A DNA stretch of 64,000 bases from Pseudomonas fluorescens (GTDB lineage Bacteria > Pseudomonadota > Gammaproteobacteria > Pseudomonadales > Pseudomonadaceae): assembly GCF_000967965.1 (NCBI RefSeq), contig NZ_LACC01000012.1, positions 124,662 to 188,661 of the forward strand. The letters run 5' to 3'. The notes under the pieces are model-generated. The model was not told where the DNA came from. It made no database searches and saw only the letters and a list, made by a program, of their open reading frames with translations. The number at the start of each line of letters is the position of its first letter. Position 1 is the first letter of the stretch. A program made the position numbers and the translations under genes. Of the stretch, positions 32,562 to 40,867 are shown piece after piece.

Positions 32562-32635
32562 GCCAAAGACTGGATTCAAGGGGGGGGGAAGGCGGGGCAT
32601 TGTCCTTGGTGACATGCCCCGGCAATGGCTCACCG

Positions 32636-33853
32636 TTATTGAGCCGTCTCCTCTGGAAGTTCTTTCCTCGGCTTCCTGGTCTGGCGCAACCAGTGCAGGG
32701 TTTTCTTGCCTGCATTGATACCGGGCTTTTCAATGTACAGGTAAGTCAGGCTGCTGATGATGATCAGCAGGCAGCTGCACACGGCCAGCAACGGCAGGAA
32801 GACCCAGGCTTGCCGGGCGTCCAGGTGCAATATCGGCGGCAGTCGCTGCACCAGTACCCAGAGCACGAATCCGTGCAGCAAATACGTGCTGTAGCTGATT
32901 TCCCCCAGCCAGCGAATGCTGCGTGGTCTCAGGGCGCCGAACAAGGTATTGCCGGACGCCACGATCACAAAGAATAGTGAAAGCAGCAGCAGCGCTACCA
33001 GGTTGAATGCCCGGTTGAACGCCGTAAAGGCGATCGTCAATGCGAGCAGGGCGATGATGCCCGCCAGCGGAGACAGGCTCCAGGCGACCCATTGTGGACG
33101 GCGAATCCAGTACGCCGCAGCGATGCCGCCGAGGAAGCTGGCCAGGTAGTGCTTCTTCAGCGAGTGTTCCCAGCCGACCACCTGGTACAGGGTGTAGATG
33201 CCGATCAGGCACAGCACCGTCTGCATCCAGCCGCCGCGGTATATGAACACCAAGGCGGCCAGTGGCAGGGCCAGGTAGAAAAACACCTCGTACCCCAGCG
33301 TCCAGGTGACGTTGGAGATCATCATGCCGGTCTGGTGGTATTGGTTGACGTCTGGCCGGTCGAAGGTCAGCCAGGCCAGGGCTTGGCCGATGACCTGGGC
33401 GCCGGAGTCCTTGAGTTCCCAGTCCTGCAAATAGAACACACAGACAAATACGGTCAACATCAGCGGCAGGTAGAGCGGATAGAGGCGAAACACCCGCGAT
33501 ACCGCAAATGCCAGCCAGTCGTGTTGCCGCCCGTGGGTGAGCAAGCGGTCCCAGAACAGAAAGCCGGTGATCATGAAAAAGAGGGCGACGCTGCCCTGGC
33601 CGAGCTGCGAGTAGAAGTTGCTCGGCGGAAAATCGATCACGCCGGTTTGCAGAAAGATCCACGTAATGATCGAGTGGTGAACGAACACGCCGAAGGCCAG
33701 ATACCCGCGTAAGCCGTCGATGCCGGCAAAGCGGCTTTCGCCGGAATGTTCCAGCTGTCGGGTGATTCTCGGCACGTTGCGCAACAGTAGCGCAGCAGTC
33801 GCGATGGCGAGCAGGTAGGCCGTCATCGCGATAAGCGGGTTGGTTTCTATCAT
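32636..33853 (-). CDS. Acyltransferase 3 (OafA-like) membrane protein
   Basis: 405 aa with about ten hydrophobic segments. The acyltransferase-3 signature is visible near residues 43-60: GIDGLRGYLAFGVFVHHSII, with the conserved His, followed by GSVALFFMITGFLFWDRL and an R-x10-type arginine in VSRVFRLYPLYL. Such proteins O-acetylate surface sugars in the inner membrane. Its ATG overlaps the stop of the waaL-kinase gene (ATGA), so the two are translationally coupled, suggesting action on O-antigen or core. Not part of the PAO1 order as I recall it. Confidence 0.85.
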   Translation of the reverse strand: MIETNPLIAMTAYLLAIATAALLLRNVPRITRQLEHSGESRFAGIDGLRGYLAFGVFVHHSIITWIFLQTGVIDFPPSNFYSQLGQGSVALFFMITGFLFWDRLLTHGRQHDWLAFAVSRVFRLYPLYLPLMLTVFVCVFYLQDWELKDSGAQVIGQALAWLTFDRPDVNQYHQTGMMISNVTWTLGYEVFFYLALPLAALVFIYRGGWMQTVLCLIGIYTLYQVVGWEHSLKKHYLASFLGGIAAAYWIRRPQWVAWSLSPLAGIIALLALTIAFTAFNRAFNLVALLLLSLFFVIVASGNTLFGALRPRSIRWLGEISYSTYLLHGFVLWVLVQRLPPILHLDARQAWVFLPLLAVCSCLLIIISSLTYLYIEKPGINAGKKTLHWLRQTRKPRKELPEETAQ

Positions 33854-35715
33854 CCGTGAGCCCGGGCCGGAGGAATCCCGGCCAGCACGTGCCTGTTCAA
33901 ATTATCCACGTCGGCTTTCGAAGCCGTCGCGGCGTATCCCTGCAGCAGCGCTTCGAAGTGATCCTCGAACAGCCAGTGCCGATCTGACGCATAGCGCTGC
34001 ATGTGGCGCAGATTACGCCGACGCAGGGAAGGGCTCAATGATGATGGGTAAATTCGCAGGTCGGCCAGGTCGATCAGGCCGAACTCGCCGTCCTCCAGCA
34101 CCAGTACATTGCCCAGGTGCAGGGAACGGAAGTAGACCCCTTGCTGGTGCAGTTGAGCCATGAATTTGCCGAAACGCTCCACCAGTGCCTGGCGTACCGC
34201 TGGCGCGGTGATACCTTGCAGGATCTGGCGCAGCGTGTTGCCCGGCAACGGGGAGTAATGCACAGCGCTGCTGCCGTCTTCGAACCGGTAAAGGTCGAGG
34301 ATGTGCGGTGTCGGGATGCCCATGCTGCGCAGTTGCATGCTATTGACGGCAAAGCGATCGGAGTAGGGCGTGAAACTGCCCGAGGTATACCAGCGGCGGC
34401 GGCGGAACAGCTTGAGAAAACTGCCATCTGTCAGGCGCAGGACCTTGGGGCCCAGACCATCCTCTTCGATGATCCGGGCATCGGCAGTCAGCTGTTGCAG
34501 GGCGCTTGGTGTCGCGGTTTTGATCGGCATGTCCAGCAGGCGCCGGGCCCGTTGATTGATGCTCAATGCGGCAATCAGCGCCAAGGGGATCCACAGCAGG
34601 AACCAGTGCTCCTTGGGGCGAGAGATGATCCCGCCACCTTCAGTCAGGCCTGCACCGATACCGAAGGCCAGCCAGGCTGAGGCAATGATAAACAGCGGTT
34701 GCACGCGATGGCGCCGGCTGCTGATGAAGCCCCATGCGAGAAAGAACAGCCATGGCAGCAGGCCGATAAAACCGACGTAGTAGAGCACGCCCAAGGCAAA
34801 GCTATGGGGTTCCTGAAGGCTGTAGCCGACGCCGGGGTCCAGGGTCAGTTTGGCGTTGTAGCCGTGCCCGATCCATGGGTGTTCAGCGATCCTGCCCAGG
34901 GTCAATTGCCAGAGCTCGATGCGGAAGGAACTGCCTCTTTCGATGATCTTGTTCGAAAACAACGCGAACGTCGCCGTACCGGCGAAGAACATGGCGCCAA
35001 GCATGAAGGCCGAGCGTCGGCTCCAACAGATAAAGCACAGCCACAGCGTAGCCAGCGTCAGTGCAACCAGTGGCGTCCTGGAGCCGGTGGCCACTACTGT
35101 GGCGAACATGATCGCCATCGCCGGTACGCTCAGCCAAAGTACCTGGCGTCGCCTGCAGGTCATGCTCAGGCTCAGCCAGTAGGTACAAAAAAAGCCGAAA
35201 ACGTGGGAGCTGAGCAGTGGGTTGTCGAAAGCGCCTAGACCGATCAGGCGCATTTCCGGTTGATAGATCTGGTCGAACCAGTACAGGTTGTAGACAGACA
35301 TGACCAGCGCCACAGTCGCGGCGCAGAACAGCAGGGGCTGGATGATTTCGCTGCGATAGCGCACCAGCAGGTAGCAGCCAACGAACAGCAACAGGGTATG
35401 CAGTGGCGGTTTGAACTGACCAAAGTCGATTTCATCGCCTGGCCCCCAGGACAGGCTGAGCAATGCCCACGCCACAAACAGCAGGGCTGCAATGACGATC
35501 GGTTCGTGCAGCAGCTCTTTGCCGATCCGCGGACGCAAGCACAGTGCAATCAGTGCGGGAATGCTGAACAGGCCATAGTAAAGCTTGTGATGCACACTGC
35601 GCCCCGGCAGGAAAAACAGCGCACAAAGCAGTAATAAATAACCGAGCGGAAGGATCCACAAACAAATGAAATCGAAGATTCTGTTGGACGTGCTGTTCAA
35701 AGCGTTTAATTGCAT
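33850..35715 (-). CDS. waaL: O-antigen ligase (WaaL-type) fused to a kinase-like domain
   Basis: 621 aa from the ATG at 35715; an earlier ATG at 35787 is possible but gives an implausible polar N-terminus. Residues ~10-390 have about eleven hydrophobic segments and the O-antigen ligase pattern: SRTPL (R213), a large periplasmic loop, and EPHSFALG (H304). The residues after ~410 form a soluble domain resembling the small 'toluene tolerance'/PA4998 kinase-like proteins: LKLF (K435), FRSLHLGNVLV (Asn536) and GLIDLAD (Asp549). The canonical catalytic Asp is Ser in FRS, so activity is doubtful or atypical. PAO1 encodes waaL and PA4998 separately (memory). Coupled to the acyltransferase, divergent from msbA. 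Confidence 0.85.
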   Translation of the reverse strand: MQLNALNSTSNRIFDFICLWILPLGYLLLLCALFFLPGRSVHHKLYYGLFSIPALIALCLRPRIGKELLHEPIVIAALLFVAWALLSLSWGPGDEIDFGQFKPPLHTLLLFVGCYLLVRYRSEIIQPLLFCAATVALVMSVYNLYWFDQIYQPEMRLIGLGAFDNPLLSSHVFGFFCTYWLSLSMTCRRRQVLWLSVPAMAIMFATVVATGSRTPLVALTLATLWLCFICWSRRSAFMLGAMFFAGTATFALFSNKIIERGSSFRIELWQLTLGRIAEHPWIGHGYNAKLTLDPGVGYSLQEPHSFALGVLYYVGFIGLLPWLFFLAWGFISSRRHRVQPLFIIASAWLAFGIGAGLTEGGGIISRPKEHWFLLWIPLALIAALSINQRARRLLDMPIKTATPSALQQLTADARIIEEDGLGPKVLRLTDGSFLKLFRRRRWYTSGSFTPYSDRFAVNSMQLRSMGIPTPHILDLYRFEDGSSAVHYSPLPGNTLRQILQGITAPAVRQALVERFGKFMAQLHQQGVYFRSLHLGNVLVLEDGEFGLIDLADLRIYPSSLSPSLRRRNLRHMQRYASDRHWLFEDHFEALLQGYAATASKADVDNLNRHVLAGIPPARAHG

Positions 35716-35869
35716 GCTGGGTAACTTATTCCTGAATTGAGCGATCATACCAAGGCAGGGACATCTGGTGGCTATTTGACGCGTCACAATACACAGACTG
35801 TATGCGATTGCCAGAACCCAGGGGAAGCTGTGGTAAAGTCAGCGTCCTTTTCATCGACATTCGCGTGAT

Positions 35870-37672
35870 ATGGCCGACTCCAGTCTCTCCGCAAGCCCAT
35901 CGAGCTTGAAAATCTACTTCCGCCTGCTCGGCTATGTCCGGCCGTATATCAGCCTGTTTCTGATCAGCATCGTCGGTTTTCTGATTTTCGCTTCGACGCA
36001 GCCAATGCTGGGCTACATCCTGAAGTACTTCGTCGACGGTCTATCCAACCCTGAAGCGGTGCTGTTTCCAAGTGTGCCCTATCTGCGGGATCTGCAACTG
36101 CTGCAGGCGGTGCCATTGTTGATTATCCTGATCGCCGCGTGGCAGGGGTTGGGGTCGTACCTGGGCAACTACTTCCTGGCCAAGGTTTCCCTCGGCCTGG
36201 TCCATGACTTGCGGGTCCAGTTGTTCAACAACCTGCTGGTGTTGCCAAACCGGTATTTCGACAAGCATAACTCGGGGCACCTGATTTCACGTATCACCTT
36301 CAACGTGACCATGGTCACGGGGGCGGCAACAGATGCGATCAAGGTCGTAATCCGTGAAGGCATGACGGTGATCTTCCTGTTTGCCTCGCTGTTGTTCATG
36401 AACTGGCGCCTGACGCTGGTCATGGTCGCCATCCTGCCGCTGATCGCCCTCATGGTGCGCACGGCCAGCAAGAAATTCCGCAAGCAGAGCAAGAAAATCC
36501 AGCTGGCCATGGGGGACGTGACGCATGTGGCGTCCGAAACGATCCAGGGCTATCGCGTGGTGCGCAGCTTCGGCGGTGAAAAGTACGAAGAGAAACGCTT
36601 CTTCGACGCCAGCCAGGGCAACACCGACAAGCAGTTGCGCATGACCCGCACCGGCGCCATCTACACGCCGCTGCTGCAATTGGTGATCTACACCGCCATG
36701 GCTGTGCTGATGTTCCTGGTGTTGTTCCTGCGTGGTGATGCGTCTGCCGGCGACATGGTGGCCTACATCACTCTGGCCGGCCTGCTGCCCAAGCCGATTC
36801 GCCAACTGTCCGAAGTCAGCTCGACCATCCAGAAGGGTGTGGCCGGTGCTGAGAGTATCTTCGAGCAACTGGATGTCGAGCCCGAAATCGATACCGGCAC
36901 CATCGAGCGCGATGTCGTCAGCGGTCGCCTGGATGTGCGCAACCTCAGCTTCACCTACCCGGACACCGAGCGTCAGGTACTCAATGACATCAGTTTCTCG
37001 GTCGAACCCGGGCAAATGGTGGCACTGGTGGGACGTTCGGGCAGCGGCAAATCGACCCTGGCCAACCTGATTCCGCGTTTCTATCACCACGACAAGGGCG
37101 AAATCCTCATCGATGGCGTCGAAGTGGAGCAGTACAAGTTGTTGAACCTGCGTCGGCATATCGCCCAGGTGACTCAGCACGTGACCCTGTTCAGCGATAC
37201 CGTGGCCAACAACATCGCCTATGGCGACCTGGCTGGCGCACCTCGTGAAGACATTGAAAAGGCGGCCAAGGATGCCTACGCGATGGACTTTATTGCTCAA
37301 TTGCCTGAAGGCCTGGACACCCAGGTCGGGGAAAACGGCGTGCTGCTGTCCGGTGGCCAGCGTCAGCGCCTGGCGATTGCCCGGGCACTGTTGAAGAATG
37401 CTCCGCTGCTGATTCTCGATGAGGCGACTTCGGCACTCGATACCGAGTCCGAGCGGCATATTCAGGCAGCCCTGGATCAAGTCATGAAAGGTCGCACTAC
37501 GCTGGTGATCGCTCACCGTCTGTCGACCATCGAGAAGGCCGACCTGATCCTGGTCATGGATCAAGGGAAAATCGTCGAGCGCGGCACCCATGAACAACTG
37601 CTGGCGCAAAACGGCTACTACTCGCGCCTCAATGCGATGGGCCTCGACGCCCCGGCTGAAGACATCGCCTGA
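35870..37672 (+). CDS. msbA: Lipid A/LPS-core flippase MsbA (ABC exporter)
   Basis: 600 aa, full length. Flips core-lipid A across the inner membrane using ATP. The N-terminal ~330 residues hold six membrane segments; the ATPase domain has Walker A GRSGSGKST near residue 387, signature LSGGQRQRLAIARAL and Walker B LLILDEATSALD, then the switch His in VIAHRLST. ATG at 35870 is 154 bp from the divergent waaL start; a TTGACG (35776-35781) with weak TGTATG 17 bp later could be its promoter. Followed by a strong hairpin. Confidence 0.96.
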   Translation: MADSSLSASPSSLKIYFRLLGYVRPYISLFLISIVGFLIFASTQPMLGYILKYFVDGLSNPEAVLFPSVPYLRDLQLLQAVPLLIILIAAWQGLGSYLGNYFLAKVSLGLVHDLRVQLFNNLLVLPNRYFDKHNSGHLISRITFNVTMVTGAATDAIKVVIREGMTVIFLFASLLFMNWRLTLVMVAILPLIALMVRTASKKFRKQSKKIQLAMGDVTHVASETIQGYRVVRSFGGEKYEEKRFFDASQGNTDKQLRMTRTGAIYTPLLQLVIYTAMAVLMFLVLFLRGDASAGDMVAYITLAGLLPKPIRQLSEVSSTIQKGVAGAESIFEQLDVEPEIDTGTIERDVVSGRLDVRNLSFTYPDTERQVLNDISFSVEPGQMVALVGRSGSGKSTLANLIPRFYHHDKGEILIDGVEVEQYKLLNLRRHIAQVTQHVTLFSDTVANNIAYGDLAGAPREDIEKAAKDAYAMDFIAQLPEGLDTQVGENGVLLSGGQRQRLAIARALLKNAPLLILDEATSALDTESERHIQAALDQVMKGRTTLVIAHRLSTIEKADLILVMDQGKIVERGTHEQLLAQNGYYSRLNAMGLDAPAEDIA

Positions 37673-37676
37673 CCCC

Positions 37677-37703
37677 GAAAGGGCGAGCCTGGCTCGCCCT
37701 TTC
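37677..37703. terminator. Hairpin after msbA
   Basis: GAAAGGGCGAGCC (37677-37689) and GGCTCGCCCTTTC (37691-37703) are exact inverted 13-mers with a 1-base centre. It starts 4 bp after the msbA stop. There is no following T-run, apart from TTT in the stem, so termination may be partial. Confidence 0.65.
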
Positions 37704-37856
37704 GCACACCTGGCGTGCAACGCGTCAGGTGATTTGTATCCAGACCTTTACGCTTCTTGACCAAACCGGAATAAATCTCGGCAACGTGCTTGTTAAGGTT
37801 CCTGAACGAACTTTGACTTGAATCGAGAGGGCCCTCCCTTTCGTGCGGGTATCTGC

Positions 37857-38561
37857 ATGTTGCAACGTTATCTCTGGAAGCTGTTGCCAAAATCGCAACG
37901 GGCTTTTTTGCTGGGGCGCCTGTCGGTCGTGGACCGTCAAGTGGTGAACAAGTCGATGTCGGCCAACGTCAGTTTCCCTGAGCCCTTCGAGCAGCGTTCC
38001 TGCCTGTTCATCCACGTCCCCAAATGTGCCGGCAGCAGCATCTGTGCGGCCATTTTTGACGACTGGAGCCCGGGCCACTTGCCGTTGTACTGGTACGAGC
38101 AGCAATTTCCCGAGCAGTTTGCCGCCAGCTTCAAGTTCGCGTTCGTTCGCGATCCCCTGGAAAGGGCCTACTCGGCCTACGCATTCCTGCGGGGCAACGC
38201 CTTGGGGAAGCGGGATCACGCGGCGCAGAAACTGGTCAGCCACTACCGTGACTTTGATGACTTCGTCGGCCGCTGGCTGCACTCCGAAACGATCCAGCGA
38301 CAGTTGCACTTCGCCGCGCAAACGGATTTCCTGACGGATTCCATGGGGCATCTGGCGCTGGACTTCGTCGGCTACCAGGAGCACCTGGAGCGGGATTTCA
38401 GGCTGGTTTGCGAGCAATTGGGCTATCCGGTGGAGCTGCCCCACGTGAACAGGTCGCAGCAGCGGCGCCCGATGCTGGCGCGCGAGTTCTGCACGGTACG
38501 CACCCGCAGGCTGGTTCGGCGGGTCTATCAGCGTGATTACGAGGTGCTTGGATATGAATGA
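37857..38561 (+). CDS. Sulfotransferase family protein
   Basis: 234 aa from the ATG at 37857; a TTG at 37818 is the only earlier in-frame start. PAPS-dependent sulfotransferase: 5'-phosphosulfate loop [11 protein letters not shown] at residues 51-61 and 3'-phosphate site [13 protein letters not shown] at 97-108. No signal peptide or obvious membrane segment, so it acts in the cytoplasm. It overlaps the APS kinase gene by 8 nt, which would supply PAPS. Placement between msbA and hldE suggests the target is an LPS sugar or another surface glycan; that is inference. Confidence 0.85.
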   Translation: MLQRYLWKLLPKSQRAFLLGRLSVVDRQVVNKSMSANVSFPEPFEQRSCLFIHVPKCAGSSICAAIFDDWSPGHLPLYWYEQQFPEQFAASFKFAFVRDPLERAYSAYAFLRGNALGKRDHAAQKLVSHYRDFDDFVGRWLHSETIQRQLHFAAQTDFLTDSMGHLALDFVGYQEHLERDFRLVCEQLGYPVELPHVNRSQQRRPMLAREFCTVRTRRLVRRVYQRDYEVLGYE

Positions 38562-39159
38562 AGCCGTTTCGTTGTCCCGCCACTCGATCATGCCCTACCC
38601 GTTATTGCTGTCGAGCGAGGACCGTGCGGCCCTCAAGTCGCAGGCACCACGCTGTCTCTGGCTGACGGGGTTGTCAGGGGCCGGCAAGTCGACCCTGGCC
38701 AATGCCCTGGAGTTGCAACTCAATCTACAAGGGCTGCACACGTTCGTGCTCGATGGCGACAACCTGCGCGCCGGTCTGTGCCGTGACTTGGGGATGGGGG
38801 TTGAATGCCGTCGGGAAAATATCCGGCGCACCGCCGAGGTGGCACGCCTGATGGTCGACGCGGGGCTGATTGTGATCGTCGCGGCGATCTCGCCGTTCCG
38901 GGCCGAACGCGAGGCGGCGCGTCGATTGTTTGCCGACGGAGACTTCATCGAGGTGTTTGTGAGCACGCCGTTTGCGGTTTGTGCGCAACGAGATCCCAAG
39001 GGATTGTACCGGGCTGCCCGGGAAGGCCGGATCAAGGATTTCACCGGCATCGACAGTCCCTATGAGGCGCCGCTGCACGCGGAGTGCGAAATCGATACAC
39101 AGGCGATGGATATGAGCGAGGCGTGCTGTCGTCTCGCGGGTTTTCTGCTCAAAAAATGA
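38554..39159 (+). CDS. cysC: Adenylyl-sulfate kinase
   Basis: 201 aa. Phosphorylates adenylyl sulfate to PAPS, the sulfate donor for sulfotransferases. P-loop GLSGAGKST at 39-47, [11 protein letters not shown], then [15 protein letters not shown] and [27 protein letters not shown], all typical of APS kinase. The ATG at 38554 lies inside the sulfotransferase end (8-nt overlap) with GAGGTG 7 nt upstream. It is a stand-alone kinase rather than the usual CysN-CysC fusion of assimilation. Pairing with a sulfotransferase suggests dedicated PAPS supply. Confidence 0.92.
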   Translation: MNEAVSLSRHSIMPYPLLLSSEDRAALKSQAPRCLWLTGLSGAGKSTLANALELQLNLQGLHTFVLDGDNLRAGLCRDLGMGVECRRENIRRTAEVARLMVDAGLIVIVAAISPFRAEREAARRLFADGDFIEVFVSTPFAVCAQRDPKGLYRAAREGRIKDFTGIDSPYEAPLHAECEIDTQAMDMSEACCRLAGFLLKK

Positions 39160-39261
39160 GCAATAAAACCCGGCGAATCATCCGGTTGCAGCCACCGCAC
39201 AAGCCGACACCAACCCTGTGTTAATATCGCGCCCCTGTTCATTCTGTATGTGGGTTGCACC

Positions 39262-40683
39262 ATGAAGTTGTCCATGCCGCGATTCGATCAAGCCCCTGTC
39301 TTGGTAGTCGGCGATGTCATGCTCGACCGTTACTGGCATGGTGGTACCTCACGGATTTCTCCTGAGGCACCGGTGCCGGTGGTCAAGGTCGATCACATCG
39401 AAGACCGCCCGGGCGGTGCTGCCAACGTTGCCTTGAACATTGCCGCCCTGGGGGCTCCGGCCTCGCTGGTCGGTGTCACCGGCGACGATGAAGCCGCCAA
39501 CAGCCTGGTCAACAGCCTCAAGGGCGCAGGCGTGCGGGCCATCTTCCAGCGCATTGCGCACCAGCCGACCATCGTCAAGCTGCGGGTCATGAGCCGTCAC
39601 CAGCAATTGCTGCGCATCGACTTCGAAGAACCCTTCGCCACCGACGCGCTGGCGCTGGCCGCGCAGGTCGATGAGTTGCTCGAAGGCATCAAGGTGCTGG
39701 TGCTGTCCGACTACGGCAAAGGCGCGCTGAAAAACCATCAGGCACTGATCCAGGCCGCCCGTGCCCGTGGCATTCCGGTGCTGGCCGATCCCAAGGGCAA
39801 GGACTTCTCGATCTACCGCGGTGCGAGCCTGATCACGCCAAACCTCAACGAATTCGAAACCATCGTCGGTGGTTGCGCCGATGAGCACGAATTGGTGAGC
39901 AAGGGCGCGCAGCTGATGCACGACCTGGACCTCGGTGCCTTGCTGGTGACCCGTGGCGAGCACGGCATGACCTTGCTGCGTCCGGATCATCCGGCGCTGC
40001 ACTTGCCGGCCCGTGCCCGTGAAGTGTTCGACGTGACCGGTGCCGGCGACACAGTAATTTCCACCCTGGCGGCCGCGATTGCCGCTGGCGAAGAACTGCC
40101 ACACGCGGTGGCCCTGGCCAACCTGGCGGCGGGTATCGTGGTCGGCAAGCTCGGTACGGCGGCCATCAGTGCGCCGGAATTGCGTCGTGCGATTCAGCGC
40201 GAGGAGGGTTCCGAGCGTGGAGTGCTCGGCCTTGAGCAGCTGTTGCTGGCGGTCGATGATGCCCGCGCGCACAACGAGCGGATCGTGTTCACCAACGGGT
40301 GCTTCGACATCCTGCACGCCGGTCACGTGACCTATCTGGAACAGGCGCGAGCTCAAGGCGATCGCCTGATCGTGGCGATCAACGACGATGCATCGGTCAG
40401 CCGCCTGAAAGGGCCGGGTCGTCCGATCAACAGTGTCGACCGACGCATGGCCGTACTGGCCGGTCTGGGTGCGGTGGACTGGGTCATCAGCTTCTCGGAA
40501 GGCACTCCGGAAAACCTGCTGAGCGCGGTCAAGCCGGACGTGCTGGTCAAGGGCGGCGACTACGGGATCGATCAGGTGGTCGGCGCGGACATCGTGACGG
40601 CCTACGGCGGTACCGTGAAAGTGCTGGGGCTGGTGGAAAACAGCTCCACTACTGCGATTGTCGAGAAGATCCGCAAGTCCTGA
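39262..40683 (+). CDS. hldE: Bifunctional heptose-7-phosphate kinase / heptose-1-phosphate adenylyltransferase
   Basis: 473 aa. Makes ADP-heptose for WaaC and WaaF. The N-terminal ribokinase-like domain has GGAANVALNIAALG near residue 52 and the catalytic DVTGAGDTV near residue 260. The C-terminal nucleotidyltransferase domain has FTNGCFDILHAGHVTYLEQAR with HAGH near residue 351. ATG at 39262 is preferred to a GTG at 39250. About 100 bp separate it from cysC, so it may have its own promoter. Confidence 0.96.
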   Translation: MKLSMPRFDQAPVLVVGDVMLDRYWHGGTSRISPEAPVPVVKVDHIEDRPGGAANVALNIAALGAPASLVGVTGDDEAANSLVNSLKGAGVRAIFQRIAHQPTIVKLRVMSRHQQLLRIDFEEPFATDALALAAQVDELLEGIKVLVLSDYGKGALKNHQALIQAARARGIPVLADPKGKDFSIYRGASLITPNLNEFETIVGGCADEHELVSKGAQLMHDLDLGALLVTRGEHGMTLLRPDHPALHLPARAREVFDVTGAGDTVISTLAAAIAAGEELPHAVALANLAAGIVVGKLGTAAISAPELRRAIQREEGSERGVLGLEQLLLAVDDARAHNERIVFTNGCFDILHAGHVTYLEQARAQGDRLIVAINDDASVSRLKGPGRPINSVDRRMAVLAGLGAVDWVISFSEGTPENLLSAVKPDVLVKGGDYGIDQVVGADIVTAYGGTVKVLGLVENSSTTAIVEKIRKS

Positions 40684-40699
40684 TTGTGATGCGGGCTTG

Positions 40700-40849
40700 T
40701 TGTGGCGAGGGGGCTTTGTGGCGAGAGGGCTTGCCCCCGTTCGGCTGCGAAGCAGTCGTAGAACCATGCTCTGTGGTGTATCAGGTAGAACACGGTTGCA
40801 GGTTTTAGGGCCGCTTCGCGACCCAACGGGGGCAAGCCCCCTCGCCACA
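40700..40849. repeat. REPIN with a partly duplicated left arm
   Basis: TTGTGGCGAGGGGGC at 40699-40713 is followed at once by TTTGTGGCGAGAGGGCTTGC, a second copy of the arm. The right arm GGGGGCAAGCCCCCTCGCCA ends at 40849. The centre holds GCTGCGAAGCAG and GGCCGCTTCGCG hairpin remnants. Between the convergent hldE and the 40868 gene. Confidence 0.9.
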
Positions 40850-40867
40850 AAAGCCTCTTTGTCCCTC

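Noticed and set aside
32594..32620. Hairpin GGGGCAT...ATGCCCC after wapR as a terminator
   Set aside because: Bulged stem and no T-run on either strand; may be partial only.
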